In this document: positions 43,773-52,298 of the stretch, piece by piece
Numbering within the stretch: the first letter of the stretch is position 1
How the letters are laid out: every line of letters starts with the position of its first letter
NCBI GenBank assembly: GCA_014337915.1
Contig: QUBU01000006.1
Span: forward strand, 62,001 to 126,000
From: Gammaproteobacteria bacterium
GTDB taxonomy: Bacteria; Pseudomonadota; Gammaproteobacteria; Steroidobacterales; GCA-2729495
Direction of reading: 5' to 3'
Length of the DNA: 64,000 bases
Program-made: the position numbers and the translations under genes
The notes under the pieces: model-generated
The model's input: the letters and a program-made list of their open reading frames with translations, nothing else
The model's database searches: none
Told to the model about the DNA's origin: nothing

Positions 43773-44183
43773 TTGGATACATCGAGGCCATCTGTCACCC
43801 GTATCGCTGCTGTCTGGCTTGCCGGTGCCGGCCTGCTTGGCCTCAGTGCCGCGGCCCTGGCCGGCCCGCCGACCGCCATCAGCGTCCAGGTCGCGACGCC
43901 AGGTTTTTACACCAGCTTCTCGACGGGTCCGCAGTGGGCGCCCTACCACGTCCACCCGGTCGTACCCGTGGTGCCGGTGTACGCGGCGCCGGTCTACGCG
44001 CCGCGCTACTACACCTGGGGGCCACCGCCGGGCTACTGGCGTTCGCGCCACGTGGACTACCGCCACTCCGGCTGGGAGCGGGGCTGGCGTGACGATGACG
44101 ACCATCACCACCACTACGACCGTCCGCGCCATCACCGGCATGACGACCGGCGCGGTGGCCGGGGCCACGGCGACCGGCACTGA
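43773..44183 (+). CDS. Small exported His-rich protein
   Basis: This 136-residue protein starts at TTG 43773 with GGGGAG a few bases upstream. It has a signal peptide (IAAVWLAGAGLLGLSAAALA), then a Pro/Tyr-rich stretch with HPVVPVVPVYAAPVYAPRYY, and a C-terminal tail with runs of Asp and His (DDDDHHHHYDRPRHHRHDD). The tail could bind metals such as Zn or Ni. It lies downstream of the TonB receptor gene, in the opposite orientation. No family is recognised. Confidence 0.6.
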   Translation: MDTSRPSVTRIAAVWLAGAGLLGLSAAALAGPPTAISVQVATPGFYTSFSTGPQWAPYHVHPVVPVVPVYAAPVYAPRYYTWGPPPGYWRSRHVDYRHSGWERGWRDDDDHHHHYDRPRHHRHDDRRGGRGHGDRH

Positions 44184-44228
44184 CCGTTTGCTGCCACAGG
44201 GCCACCCCGCCCCCGGGCCGCGCAGCGT

Positions 44229-44771
44229 TCAGCTGAAGCAGGGGCCGTGCAGCCAGGACACCAGCGTGAACCGGCGGCCCTGGGTGATGGGGTTGACCTT
44301 GTGCAGCAGGTAGGCGGGGAAGATGGCGGTCGTGCCCTGCGCGGGCCGCAGGGGCGGGCCGCCGTCCATGAACAGCAGTTCGCCGCCGGCGAACTCCTCC
44401 GGTGGCGTCAGGAAGGTCACCATGGTCAGCTTGCGTGAGGCGGTGGGTCCGGCCCCCAGGTCCATGTGCCAGTCGAAGAAGCCGTCCAGTTCGTATTCCA
44501 GCAGGTGGGCGGTGATGCGATCGTCGAGCCGGAAGCCGTAGCTCTGGTCGTTGGTCTCCCGGGCGAACCGGTTGAGCCGGCTGAACACCCAGGAAAATTC
44601 CCGGTTGCGCGGCAGGATGCGTTCGCGGGTACGGCGCAGCTCGCGGTCCACGCGGGCATCCGGTCCGCGGCTGTCGTAGACCTCGGCCGCGGCGTCCGGC
44701 AGCGGCACGCCACTGAGCCAGAGGCATTCATCCGGCGTGAACATGTCGGCCTTCTGGCCGACGGCGGTCAT
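44229..44771 (-). CDS. 2-oxoglutarate/Fe(II) oxygenase
   Basis: This 180-residue protein is a prolyl-4-hydroxylase-like dioxygenase. The iron-binding His and Asp are in FFDWHMDLG, the second His in YLLHKVNPITQGRR with the Arg for 2-oxoglutarate. Such proteins hydroxylate side chains or small molecules; substrate is unknown. ATG 44771 is chosen; an in-frame TTG at 44786 would add five residues. Confidence 0.85.
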   Translation of the reverse strand: MTAVGQKADMFTPDECLWLSGVPLPDAAAEVYDSRGPDARVDRELRRTRERILPRNREFSWVFSRLNRFARETNDQSYGFRLDDRITAHLLEYELDGFFDWHMDLGAGPTASRKLTMVTFLTPPEEFAGGELLFMDGGPPLRPAQGTTAIFPAYLLHKVNPITQGRRFTLVSWLHGPCFS

Positions 44772-44882
44772 GTACGGGTTGTCCAAGGGAAGTGCATTTC
44801 ACGCGGACTACGGGCCGCGGTCGCGAGCGGGTCGGCAGTGTCGCCTGTCGCCGCGCGCGCGCGCAAGCGGCGCCCACGGCTA

Positions 44883-45650
44883 TCATTCGAGATCGAAGCG
44901 TTCGCTGACCTCGCCCTGCAGCCTGCCCGTGGAGTCGAAGCGCCGCTCGCTGACCTCGCAGCTGCCGGCGGCGTCCATGGTGATGACGGTGCTGGCCCGC
45001 GTCCCGTAGTGCTCGCCGACGATGAATGGCAGGCGACTGATGGCGGGGCTGTCGTCCCGGTCGCCACCGCTTCCCTGGCCGGGCACCGGATCGCGCCGCT
45101 CGAGCAGTGCAAACAGGCGCCCCGGCTCCACTGCGTCATCGGCCAGCGCTGCGGCCAGCGCCGCCTCCAGATAGTGCACCTTCGGCCAGGGTTGCTCCAG
45201 CGGTGAGTTGCTGACGGCGGACACGCCGGCCGGCAGCGTCCAGCGCCCGGGGTGGCTGCCAGGCGGCGTGACGATGCCGCGCACCTGCACGCGCGTGCCG
45301 ACGAGCAGGCAGAAGCCCGGGTAGCGGTCGGCTTTCGCCTGCACGCCGTCGAGGAAGCGACCGCTCGGCCGGTCGCCGGCGACGAAGTCCTGCACCAGCT
45401 GCCCGCGGCTTGGCCCCGGCTGCGGGCCGGGCGGGCGCCGCGGGTTGTTGGTGATCGCCGCGAAGCGCCCGCTGCGGCTCACCGCGAGCCAGCTGCCGCC
45501 GGCACGCAGGTCGCGCCCGCCGAATACCTGGCTGGCGTCCGCCCACCAGGCTGCCGGCGCGGCCGGCCGGCCGTGGTCCTCATCGCGGTTGGCGACGATG
45601 ACCAGCGGATACCGCGGATGCGCCCGCCAGGCGATGGCGACCAGGCACAT
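44883..45650 (-). CDS. TANGO2/NRDE-family protein
   Basis: This 255-residue protein belongs to the NRDE (TANGO2) family, named for the ANRDE motif found here in VIVANRDEDHGRP. The N-terminal MCLVAIAW (Cys2) and the later RASTVITMDA segment match. The family is linked to haem or lipid handling in eukaryotes. It lies 3 bp after nudC, so they are probably co-transcribed. Confidence 0.88.
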   Translation of the reverse strand: MCLVAIAWRAHPRYPLVIVANRDEDHGRPAAPAAWWADASQVFGGRDLRAGGSWLAVSRSGRFAAITNNPRRPPGPQPGPSRGQLVQDFVAGDRPSGRFLDGVQAKADRYPGFCLLVGTRVQVRGIVTPPGSHPGRWTLPAGVSAVSNSPLEQPWPKVHYLEAALAAALADDAVEPGRLFALLERRDPVPGQGSGGDRDDSPAISRLPFIVGEHYGTRASTVITMDAAGSCEVSERRFDSTGRLQGEVSERFDLE

Positions 45651-45653
45651 GAT

Positions 45654-46607
45654 TCAGCGCTGCTCCGGCGTCGCCCCGGCGGGGCGCAGGAAGGCGCCGT
45701 CGCGGTGCAGGCTGGCGAGGCCCGGGCCGGGCACGGCATCGAACCAGGCCTCGATCAGCCGCCAGGCGATCGAGGCGCGTGGCGGCAGCACGATGCCGTC
45801 GCCAGCCAGCTCGGCACGGCTGAACCAGCGGGCCTCGGCAAGTTCGGCGTCGTTGAGGGTGATGTCGGCAGTTGCGGCGGCGGCGTGGAAGCCGATCATC
45901 AGCGAGGCGGGGAAGGGCCAGGGCTGCGAGCCCAGGTAGCGGCAGTGCGCGAGCTGGATGTTGGTTTCCTCGGCGACCTCGCGCCGCACGGCATCCTCCA
46001 GCGCTTCGCCGGGCTCGACGAATCCGGCGATGGTGGAGAACCGCTGTGCCGGCCAGGACGCCTGACGCCCGAGCAGGCAGTGCCGGTCGTGGTGCACCAG
46101 CACGATGATGGCCGGGTCCATGCGCGGGAAGCTGCGGTGGCCGCAGCTGGCCGCCGTGCACCGGAGCACGAAGCCGCCTTCGTCGGCGCTTACCGGCGCA
46201 CCGCAGGCGCCGCAGTAACGGTACTGGCGATGCCAGTTCACCATCGCCCGCGCGTAGGCGAGCAGGGCCGCATCGCGCGCCGACACCAGGCTGATCAGGT
46301 CACGCAGCCCGCCGAAGTGGCCGAACTCCGCCGGCGCCTCGCGTGACTCGAGCTGCACCGCGAACCGCGCTGCTCCCGCTTCCAGCCCGAGGAATACGCC
46401 CTGTCCGGGCGGCGGCAGGCATGCGCCGAGTTCGGCCGCGCTGAGCCGGCCGGCCGCGCCATCGCGGATCAGGCACTGCGCCTCCCAGACCGGCAGGAAG
46501 CGCGTCGCCGGGTCCTGCCAGGCGGCTGCGAGCGCCGCGGCATCGCGGCGCAGCCCGCTGGCGCGATCGATGTCGGCGCCGGCGAATAGGGTCTCGATCT
46601 CGGCCAT
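45654..46607 (-). CDS. nudC: NADH pyrophosphatase NudC
   Basis: This 317-residue Nudix hydrolase splits NADH and removes NAD caps from RNA. The zinc site (YCGACGAPV and the later CTAASCG), and the Nudix box GFVEPGEALEDAVRREVAEETNI are intact. The SQPWPFPASLMIGF motif is the NudC signature. It follows the FlhC-like gene by 18 bp, which suggests co-transcription. Confidence 0.95.
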   Translation of the reverse strand: MAEIETLFAGADIDRASGLRRDAAALAAAWQDPATRFLPVWEAQCLIRDGAAGRLSAAELGACLPPPGQGVFLGLEAGAARFAVQLESREAPAEFGHFGGLRDLISLVSARDAALLAYARAMVNWHRQYRYCGACGAPVSADEGGFVLRCTAASCGHRSFPRMDPAIIVLVHHDRHCLLGRQASWPAQRFSTIAGFVEPGEALEDAVRREVAEETNIQLAHCRYLGSQPWPFPASLMIGFHAAAATADITLNDAELAEARWFSRAELAGDGIVLPPRASIAWRLIEAWFDAVPGPGLASLHRDGAFLRPAGATPEQR

Positions 46608-46625
46608 CGGGCTCCGGGCGGGTGT

Positions 46626-47198
46626 TCAGGCGCTGGGCAGGGCGCGGTGGTCCTTCATTTCGCAGAACGGGCAGCGGTGGTAGTCGAGAGCGTACGCATC
46701 CTGCACGTAGCGGCCCCCGCAGCCTTCGCAGGGGGCCAGGTACAGCTCATGGCTGTCCACCAGCGAATGGTACAGATTCCAGGCCCATTCGAACGACAGC
46801 CGCGGGTCCGGGTGCAGGCCGCGGTAGGCCTCGAATGCCTGGCAGAGCCGCTGGCCCAGGCCGACGCGGTCGGTGCCGCGGGCGCGGCTGATCCGGCCGC
46901 CATCGTCGAGCTCGCCGGCTTCGCAGAGCAGGAACAGGCCGGCCAGCACCGTGGCCTCCAGTTGCCGCGGCGTCGAATTGACGAACTGGTGGATGCGCTT
47001 CGGTGACTTGCCGCGCCGGCGGCGCACCGCGCTGGCGCCGCTGCCCTTGAAGTAGGCGCCGTAGATCTTGCGGATGCGGTCCTCGCTGAAGCCGGTGCAG
47101 GCGCGGATGGTGCCCGTCCGGGCTTCGTGCTGGATCATCCGGACGGCCAGATCGAACTTGTCGAGCTCCGCCGAGTAGCGGTGGTCGGTGATGCGCAT
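46626..47198 (-). CDS. FlhC-like transcriptional regulator
   Basis: This 190-residue protein matches FlhC in length and layout. It has an N-terminal helical region (AVRMIQHEARTG), the FSEDRIRKIYGAY helix-turn-helix-like segment, AFEAYRGLHPDPRLSFEWAWNLYHS, and a C-terminal four-cysteine zinc site (CEGCGG and CPFC). It starts at ATG 47198 behind GGAGGA. FlhDC activates flagellar genes in E. coli; related SetCD/AcaCD pairs control ICE or plasmid transfer. No flagellar or transfer genes are here, and the FlhD-like partner is divergent rather than co-directional. Its targets are unknown. Confidence 0.75.
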   Translation of the reverse strand: MRITDHRYSAELDKFDLAVRMIQHEARTGTIRACTGFSEDRIRKIYGAYFKGSGASAVRRRRGKSPKRIHQFVNSTPRQLEATVLAGLFLLCEAGELDDGGRISRARGTDRVGLGQRLCQAFEAYRGLHPDPRLSFEWAWNLYHSLVDSHELYLAPCEGCGGRYVQDAYALDYHRCPFCEMKDHRALPSA

Positions 47199-47253
47199 CG
47201 CGAATTCCTCCGGTATCTCCAGAAAGGGTTCTGGGAGCCCGAACCCGGCGCTT

Positions 47254-47291
47254 TTTGCCATATATGGGAAAATTTTCCCATATATGGCAAA
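47254..47291. promoter_or_regulatory. Perfect 38-bp palindrome between flhC-like and flhD-like genes
   Basis: A perfect 19-bp inverted repeat centred between 47272 and 47273 forms this element. Each arm carries CCATATATGG (47258-47267 and 47278-47287), itself a palindrome, with starts 20 bp apart. The middle is GGGAAAATTTTCCC. It is strikingly AT-rich in this genome. It lies between the two divergent genes, 55 bp from the FlhC-like start and 40 bp from the FlhD-like start, so a dimer-of-dimers operator is likely. Confidence 0.85.
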
Positions 47292-47297
47292 TATACT
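47292..47297 (+). promoter_or_regulatory. Candidate -10 of the FlhD-like gene
   Basis: TATACT abuts the right edge of the palindrome, 35 bp before the FlhD-like ATG. The position of the matching -35 would fall inside the palindrome (weak sequence), so an operator-bound protein should block or help this promoter. Confidence 0.5.
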
Positions 47298-47331
47298 ACC
47301 TCCACGCAGCATGGCCGTGAGGAGGGCGCAA

Positions 47332-47958
47332 ATGGAGCGGGAAGCACCGGATAAGCATTTCTACGCCGAAATGCGTGATTTGAACCTTGAGTTCCTCGCT
47401 CTCCTGGCCCAGTGCCGCCATCGCCCACCGGGCGCCCCGCTGTTCGGCCTCGATGCCGCGGTGCTGGAGCCGCTGGGCCGCCTCGGCGCGGCGCAGCTCG
47501 AGGCCATGGCCGCCACGCCCTGCCTGCTGGCGGGTTTCCGTACCGCGCCGCCCCGCGGCCTGGCGCGGGTGGCCGAGCCGCGGCAGGGCGAGGAAGCAGA
47601 CTGCTGTCCGGATGCGCGCGTGTTCGCCGCGAGCCTGCTGACCTATGCCTGGCAGATGGCGCGCCGCGATCCGCTGCGGGCAGCCCTCTGTGCGGGTGCG
47701 CCCGGCAACGAACCAGCCACCGGCCTGCGGCTGCGTGACATTCCCGGCTATGCCAGCCGGGCGTTCCTGTACCTGGAGGCGCGCTTCTGCCGCCATGCGC
47801 GCTTCTGGCCGGACCTGGTGCGGGCCGCCCGCGACGGCCAGCCCCAGCGCATGGAACTGGCACGCCTGGCTGCCATCCAGCTCGCCATGGCGGAAGCGAG
47901 CCCGCCACGGCGGCCGGCGGGCCATGCCCTGCAGGCCAGCAGCGCCGCCATGCGGTAG
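47332..47958 (+). CDS. FlhD-like protein with C-terminal extension
   Basis: This 208-residue protein starts at ATG 47332 behind AGGAGG. Its first 70 residues match FlhD: FYAEMRDLNLEFLALLAQCRH, then LFGLDAAVLEPLGRLGAAQLEAMAATPCLLAGFR, which parallels IYDINLSYLLLAQR and the later FlhD helix [21 protein letters not shown]. FlhD is about 116 residues, so the remaining 138 residues are an unknown addition with Cys pairs. It is divergent from the FlhC-like gene across the palindrome. An ABC exporter follows 51 bp later. Confidence 0.6.
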   Translation: MEREAPDKHFYAEMRDLNLEFLALLAQCRHRPPGAPLFGLDAAVLEPLGRLGAAQLEAMAATPCLLAGFRTAPPRGLARVAEPRQGEEADCCPDARVFAASLLTYAWQMARRDPLRAALCAGAPGNEPATGLRLRDIPGYASRAFLYLEARFCRHARFWPDLVRAARDGQPQRMELARLAAIQLAMAEASPPRRPAGHALQASSAAMR

Positions 47959-48009
47959 TCGGCCCCGTCAGGCTGGCGCGCTGGCCGCGCCTGTGCACAA
48001 TGGCGCGCC

Positions 48010-48933
48010 ATGCTCGCCCTCGCGGTCCGCAGTCTCGTCAAGACCTACCCGAATGGAGTGCAGGCGTTGCGCGGCATCGACCTCGAGGTGCCGGAGGGCG
48101 ATTTCTTCGCGCTGCTCGGCCCGAACGGGGCCGGCAAGACCACGCTGATCGGCATCATCACCTCGCTGGTCAACAAGACCTCGGGGGAGGTGCGCGTCTT
48201 CGGCCACGACATCGACAGCGAACTGGCGCTGGCCAAGGCGGCCATCGGCGTGGTGCCGCAGGAAATCAACATCAACTACTGGGATTCGGTCCTGAACATC
48301 GTGACCACCCAGGCCGGCTTCTACGGCATGACGCCGCGCGCGGCCCGGCTGCGGGCCGAGGACTGCCTGCGGCAGCTGCAGCTCTGGGACCGGCGTCGTG
48401 ACACCGGGCGCAATCTTTCCGGCGGCATGAAGCGCCGGCTGATGATCGCGCGGGCGCTGATGCATCGCCCGCGGCTGCTGATCCTCGACGAGCCGACGGC
48501 CGGCGTGGATATCGAGATCCGCCGCTCCATGTGGGAGTTCCTCCGGGAGATCAACCAGGCCGGAACCACCATCATCCTCACCACGCACTACCTGGAGGAG
48601 GCTGAGAACCTCTGCCGCAACGTCGCCATCATCGACCACGGGCAGATCATCGAACGCGGTGCCATGGCGGGCGTGCTGCGCAAGCTGGGCGCCGAGACCT
48701 TCGTGCTGAACCTGCGCGAGGCCGTGGCCGCGGCCCCGCAGCTCGACGGCTACGCGGTGGCGCGCACCGGGGACCACGAGATCGAGGTCGAGGTGACCAA
48801 GGACCGGAGCCTCAACGAGGCCTTCGCCGCGCTGACGGCCGCCGGGCTGCACGTGGTCAGCATGCGCAACAAGAGCAACCGCCTGGAAGAGCTGTTCATC
48901 CGGCTCACGGCGCGTTCACCGCGGCCGGGCTGA
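48010..48933 (+). CDS. ABC transporter ATP-binding protein (YadG-like)
   Basis: This 307-residue ATPase has Walker A GPNGAGKTTLIG, the signature LSGGMKRRLMIARAL and Walker B LLILDEPTAGVD. The C-terminal extension (about 220-305) is of the DrrA/YadG type. With the ABC-2 permease 13 bp downstream it forms an exporter. Substrate is unknown. It lies 51 bp after the FlhD-like gene. Confidence 0.93.
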   Translation: MLALAVRSLVKTYPNGVQALRGIDLEVPEGDFFALLGPNGAGKTTLIGIITSLVNKTSGEVRVFGHDIDSELALAKAAIGVVPQEININYWDSVLNIVTTQAGFYGMTPRAARLRAEDCLRQLQLWDRRRDTGRNLSGGMKRRLMIARALMHRPRLLILDEPTAGVDIEIRRSMWEFLREINQAGTTIILTTHYLEEAENLCRNVAIIDHGQIIERGAMAGVLRKLGAETFVLNLREAVAAAPQLDGYAVARTGDHEIEVEVTKDRSLNEAFAALTAAGLHVVSMRNKSNRLEELFIRLTARSPRPG

Positions 48934-48946
48934 TGGAACGCCACCG

Positions 48947-49720
48947 ATGACCGCGGGTACCCAACTGGTGGCGCTGTGCACCCTGGTGCGCAAGGAATGC
49001 ACGCGGGTGTTCCGCATCTGGCTGCAGACCATCCTGCCGCCGGCGATGACCACGGCGCTGTACTTCCTCATCTTCGGCAACCTGATCGGGCGGCGCATCG
49101 GCCAGATGGACGGCTACGACTACGCGCAGTACATCGCCCCCGGCCTCATCATGATGCAGGTCATCACTACCTCCTACGGCAATGTCGTGTCGTCGTTCTT
49201 CGCGGCGAAGATGCAGCGCCACCTGGAGGAGATGCTGGTGGCCCCCATGGCCAGCTGGGCCATCGTCCTCGGCCACGCCCTCGGCGGCATGGTGCGCGGC
49301 CTGGCGGTGGCAGCCGCGGTCACCGTGGTGGCGCTGTTCTTCACCCACCTGCACGTGGCCCATGTGCTGGTGACATTCTCGGTGGTGGTGCTGACGGCCT
49401 TCGTGTTTTCCCTGGGCGGGCTCATCAACGCCATCCTGGCGAAGAATTTCGATGACGTTTCCATCATCCCCTCCTTCGTGCTGGCGCCGCTGAGCTACCT
49501 GGGTGGCGTGTTCTACTCGATCGCGCTGCTGCCGGAGTTTGCGCAGCAGCTTTCGCGGCTCAACCCGATCCTCTACATGGTCAACGCTTTCCGCTACGGC
49601 ATGCTGGGCGTCTCCGACATCGACATCGGCCTCGCCTACGCCATCATCCTGGCGTTCGCCGCGCTGTTGTTCGGCGTCTGCCTGCTGCTGATTCGCCGCG
49701 GTACCGGCATCCGCAGCTAG
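48947..49720 (+). CDS. ABC-2 type permease (YadH-like)
   Basis: This 257-residue permease has six hydrophobic segments in the ABC-2 pattern, with the conserved FRYGMLGVSDIDIG near its end and the GGVFYSIALLPE loop. It is the partner of the preceding ATPase. Start ATG 48947 follows GGAACGCC. Confidence 0.92.
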   Translation: MTAGTQLVALCTLVRKECTRVFRIWLQTILPPAMTTALYFLIFGNLIGRRIGQMDGYDYAQYIAPGLIMMQVITTSYGNVVSSFFAAKMQRHLEEMLVAPMASWAIVLGHALGGMVRGLAVAAAVTVVALFFTHLHVAHVLVTFSVVVLTAFVFSLGGLINAILAKNFDDVSIIPSFVLAPLSYLGGVFYSIALLPEFAQQLSRLNPILYMVNAFRYGMLGVSDIDIGLAYAIILAFAALLFGVCLLLIRRGTGIRS

Positions 49721-49744
49721 CAGCAGGGCCGCTATCATGCGGTC

Positions 49745-50416
49745 ATGTGCGGTCGCTTCGCCTTCCATTCACCCCGTGAAGCCGTGCTCGCTGCCTTCGG
49801 CGTGCAGTTCCCCTTCGAGCTGGAGCCGCGCTACAACATCGCGCCCAGCCAGCAGGTGGCGGCGATCCGCAGGGCTGCCGACGGCGCGGCCGAGGGGGTC
49901 AGCCTGCGCTGGGGCCTGGTGCCGTTCTGGGCGCGAGAACCGGGGATCGGCAATCGCCTGATCAATGCCAGGGCCGAGACGCTCGCGGAAAAGCCGGCGT
50001 TCCGCAACGCATTGCGCAGGCGCCGCTGCGTGATCCTGGCGAATGGCTTCTACGAGTGGCGCTCTGCCGGCAAGGGGCCGAAGACGCCCTGCTACATCGC
50101 CCCGCCCGACGGCCGGCCCATCGCTTTCGCTGGCCTGTGGGAGTACTGGGAAAAGGGCGCGGCGCCGCTGGCAACCTGTACCATCATCACCACCGCTGCC
50201 AACCGTAGCCTACGCGCCATCCACGACCGCATGCCGGTGATCCTGGCGCCGGATGCGCTGCGCCTGTGGCTCGATCCCGCGCAAGCACCCGAGTCGCTGG
50301 CGACGTTGCTGGTCCCGGCGCCCGAGGACCTGCTTGCCAGCCATGAAGTCAGCCGGGCGGTGAACAGTCCCGCCCATGAAGGGCCCGAACTCATCCGTCC
50401 CCTCGAGGCGGGATAG
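49745..50416 (+). CDS. yedK: SOS response-associated peptidase (YedK/HMCES)
   Basis: This 223-residue protein is a SRAP-domain enzyme that crosslinks to abasic sites in single-stranded DNA through Cys2. The catalytic MCGRFAF start, NARAETLAEKPAF, the Glu in GFYEWRS and the His in IHDRMPVIL are present. It lies 24 bp after the permease, so it may be part of that unit. No lexA-like box was noticed upstream. Confidence 0.93.
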   Translation: MCGRFAFHSPREAVLAAFGVQFPFELEPRYNIAPSQQVAAIRRAADGAAEGVSLRWGLVPFWAREPGIGNRLINARAETLAEKPAFRNALRRRRCVILANGFYEWRSAGKGPKTPCYIAPPDGRPIAFAGLWEYWEKGAAPLATCTIITTAANRSLRAIHDRMPVILAPDALRLWLDPAQAPESLATLLVPAPEDLLASHEVSRAVNSPAHEGPELIRPLEAG

Positions 50417-50432
50417 CTCACCGCAAGCTCGC

Positions 50433-52274
50433 TCAGGCCAGCGGGCGCAGTGCTTCCGGCGGCTGGTATTCCAGGGCAGCGATGCCGAGTGCACCGGGCC
50501 CCGCGTGGACGCTGGCGGCGGCGCCGAGTTCGACCAGGTAGATGGCATCGGCCTGCGGCCATGCGGCCGCCAGCGCATCGCGCAGCCGCGCGGCACGCTC
50601 CGGGCAGCCGGCATGGGCGATGGCGAAGCGATAGCGTCGGGAGCGATCCGCGTGGCGCAGCAGCTGGCGCAGGAGTGCCGGGACCGGGTCGCCGCCACGG
50701 CGGATGAGGCCGGCGATGCCGATGCGGCCGCCACCGACGCGCAGCACCGGCAGCACCGGCAGGATCGCGGCCAGCCAGGCGGCGAGGCGCGGCAGGCGCC
50801 CGCCGCGGATGGCGTAATCGAGGTCGGCGACCGTGGCCCAGAGGCAGGTCGTGGCGATGGCGCGTTGCACGGCGCTGAGGATCACCGGCAAGGGAAGCTC
50901 CGCGCGGGCGCATTCCGCGGCGTACATGGCGATCAGGCCCTGGCCCACCGAAATGCTGTGGCTGTCGATCACCGTGATGCGCTGCGGGTCGCGGCTGCGC
51001 TGTGCGGCCGCGCGCGAGGCCTGCAGCGTACCGCTGGCGCGACCGAGCAGCGTCAGCGAGATGACGTGCCCGTAGTGGCTGGCGAGGAAGTCGTAGCTGC
51101 GGCGCAGGTCCCCGGGCGCCGGCTGTGAGGTCTTCGGGTGCACGTTGCTGGTGGCGACTTCGCGCAGGAATTCCGCCGGCGTCATGCCTAGCCGATCGAG
51201 GAAGCTGCGCTCGCCGAAGTGCAGGCGCAGCGGCACGGTGTGGATGCCGAGCTCGTCGCAGATCTCCCCGGGCAGGTCCGCGCCGGTGTCGGTCAGCACT
51301 ACCGCCTCCTGGTGGCGTTCGCTGCAGGCCTGGGCCTGCCGGTCCATGTCGTCGGCTTTCTGCTGGGCGACCAGCCCGTAGCCCGCGGCCAGCGCGAAGA
51401 CCGCGGCCGGCGTATCGCTGTGGATGTGGATGCGCAGCTTGTCGCGGTTGCCGGCGACGACGAGGCTGTGGCCGAGCGCTGCCAGTGCCTCGCGCAGCCG
51501 TTGCCGGTCGATGCCCGTGCCGCTGATCACGCACTCGGTGCAGTAGCGCCCGGCGCCCGCTGCCTCCGCCGGCCAGGATGCGTGGAGGGCGTCTTGCGCA
51601 GCGCAGCCGGTGGCGTTGCCCGCATCGGCCAGGCTCTCCCCCGGCGGCAGGCCGGGCGTCGCCTCGACCGCGCCCTCGAACAGCAGGAGGAAGCCGCGGG
51701 CGCCGGCATCCTCGACTGCGGCGCGGCGCAGGACCGGCAGCATCTCGACCGTGTGTGCCACGGCCGCGCGCGTCGCCGCCAGTGCCAGCGGCAGGATGGC
51801 GCGCAGGTCCGCGCGCGGTTCGCCACCGGCTTCCGCCAGCGCCCGCGCTGCGGCCGAGATTGCCGTGAGGATCGTGCCTTCCTCGGGCGCCTCGAGTGCG
51901 CCGCGCGCGTAACGGTCGGCGTTGGCGAAGGCCGCGGCCAGCTGCGCGGCATCGATGCAGCGCTGGCCGGCGACGGCGTCAGCCAGTCCCTGCAGGAACG
52001 CCGCCATGATGGCGCCGGAGTTGCCGCGGGCCCCGTCCAGGGCGGCGTCGGCCGCCCGCGCCAGCACCTCGCCGGCGTTGCAGCTCGCCGATCCCGCCAG
52101 CGCCTGATCCACGGCGGACAGGGTCACCGCCAGGTTGGTACCGGTGTCGCCGTCCGGGACCGGGTAGACGTTGATGCGGTTGAGCAGGCCGGTGGCCGCC
52201 AGCACCCGCGCACTGCCGGCGCGCAACGCCGGGCGCAGCAGTCGGCCATCGATCCGGGTCAGGCGTCCAGGCAT
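50433..52274 (-). CDS. DAK2-DegV fusion protein (FakA-FakB type)
   Basis: This 613-residue protein joins two parts of the fatty-acid kinase system. An N-terminal DAK2 domain (about 1-210) has NVYPVPDGDTGTNLAVTL and GARGNSGAIM, as in FakA; a middle domain follows. The C-terminal DegV domain (about 325-600) carries TDTGADLPGEICDELGIHTVPL and the fatty-acid-binding TSQPAPGDLRRSYDFL, as in FakB. In Firmicutes these are separate proteins that phosphorylate fatty acids. Fused forms are known but uncommon. It lies 24 bp downstream of the GspB gene. Confidence 0.85.
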   Translation of the reverse strand: MPGRLTRIDGRLLRPALRAGSARVLAATGLLNRINVYPVPDGDTGTNLAVTLSAVDQALAGSASCNAGEVLARAADAALDGARGNSGAIMAAFLQGLADAVAGQRCIDAAQLAAAFANADRYARGALEAPEEGTILTAISAAARALAEAGGEPRADLRAILPLALAATRAAVAHTVEMLPVLRRAAVEDAGARGFLLLFEGAVEATPGLPPGESLADAGNATGCAAQDALHASWPAEAAGAGRYCTECVISGTGIDRQRLREALAALGHSLVVAGNRDKLRIHIHSDTPAAVFALAAGYGLVAQQKADDMDRQAQACSERHQEAVVLTDTGADLPGEICDELGIHTVPLRLHFGERSFLDRLGMTPAEFLREVATSNVHPKTSQPAPGDLRRSYDFLASHYGHVISLTLLGRASGTLQASRAAAQRSRDPQRITVIDSHSISVGQGLIAMYAAECARAELPLPVILSAVQRAIATTCLWATVADLDYAIRGGRLPRLAAWLAAILPVLPVLRVGGGRIGIAGLIRRGGDPVPALLRQLLRHADRSRRYRFAIAHAGCPERAARLRDALAAAWPQADAIYLVELGAAASVHAGPGALGIAALEYQPPEALRPLA

Positions 52275-52298
52275 GGTGCCGGGCCCTCGGGCCGGAGA

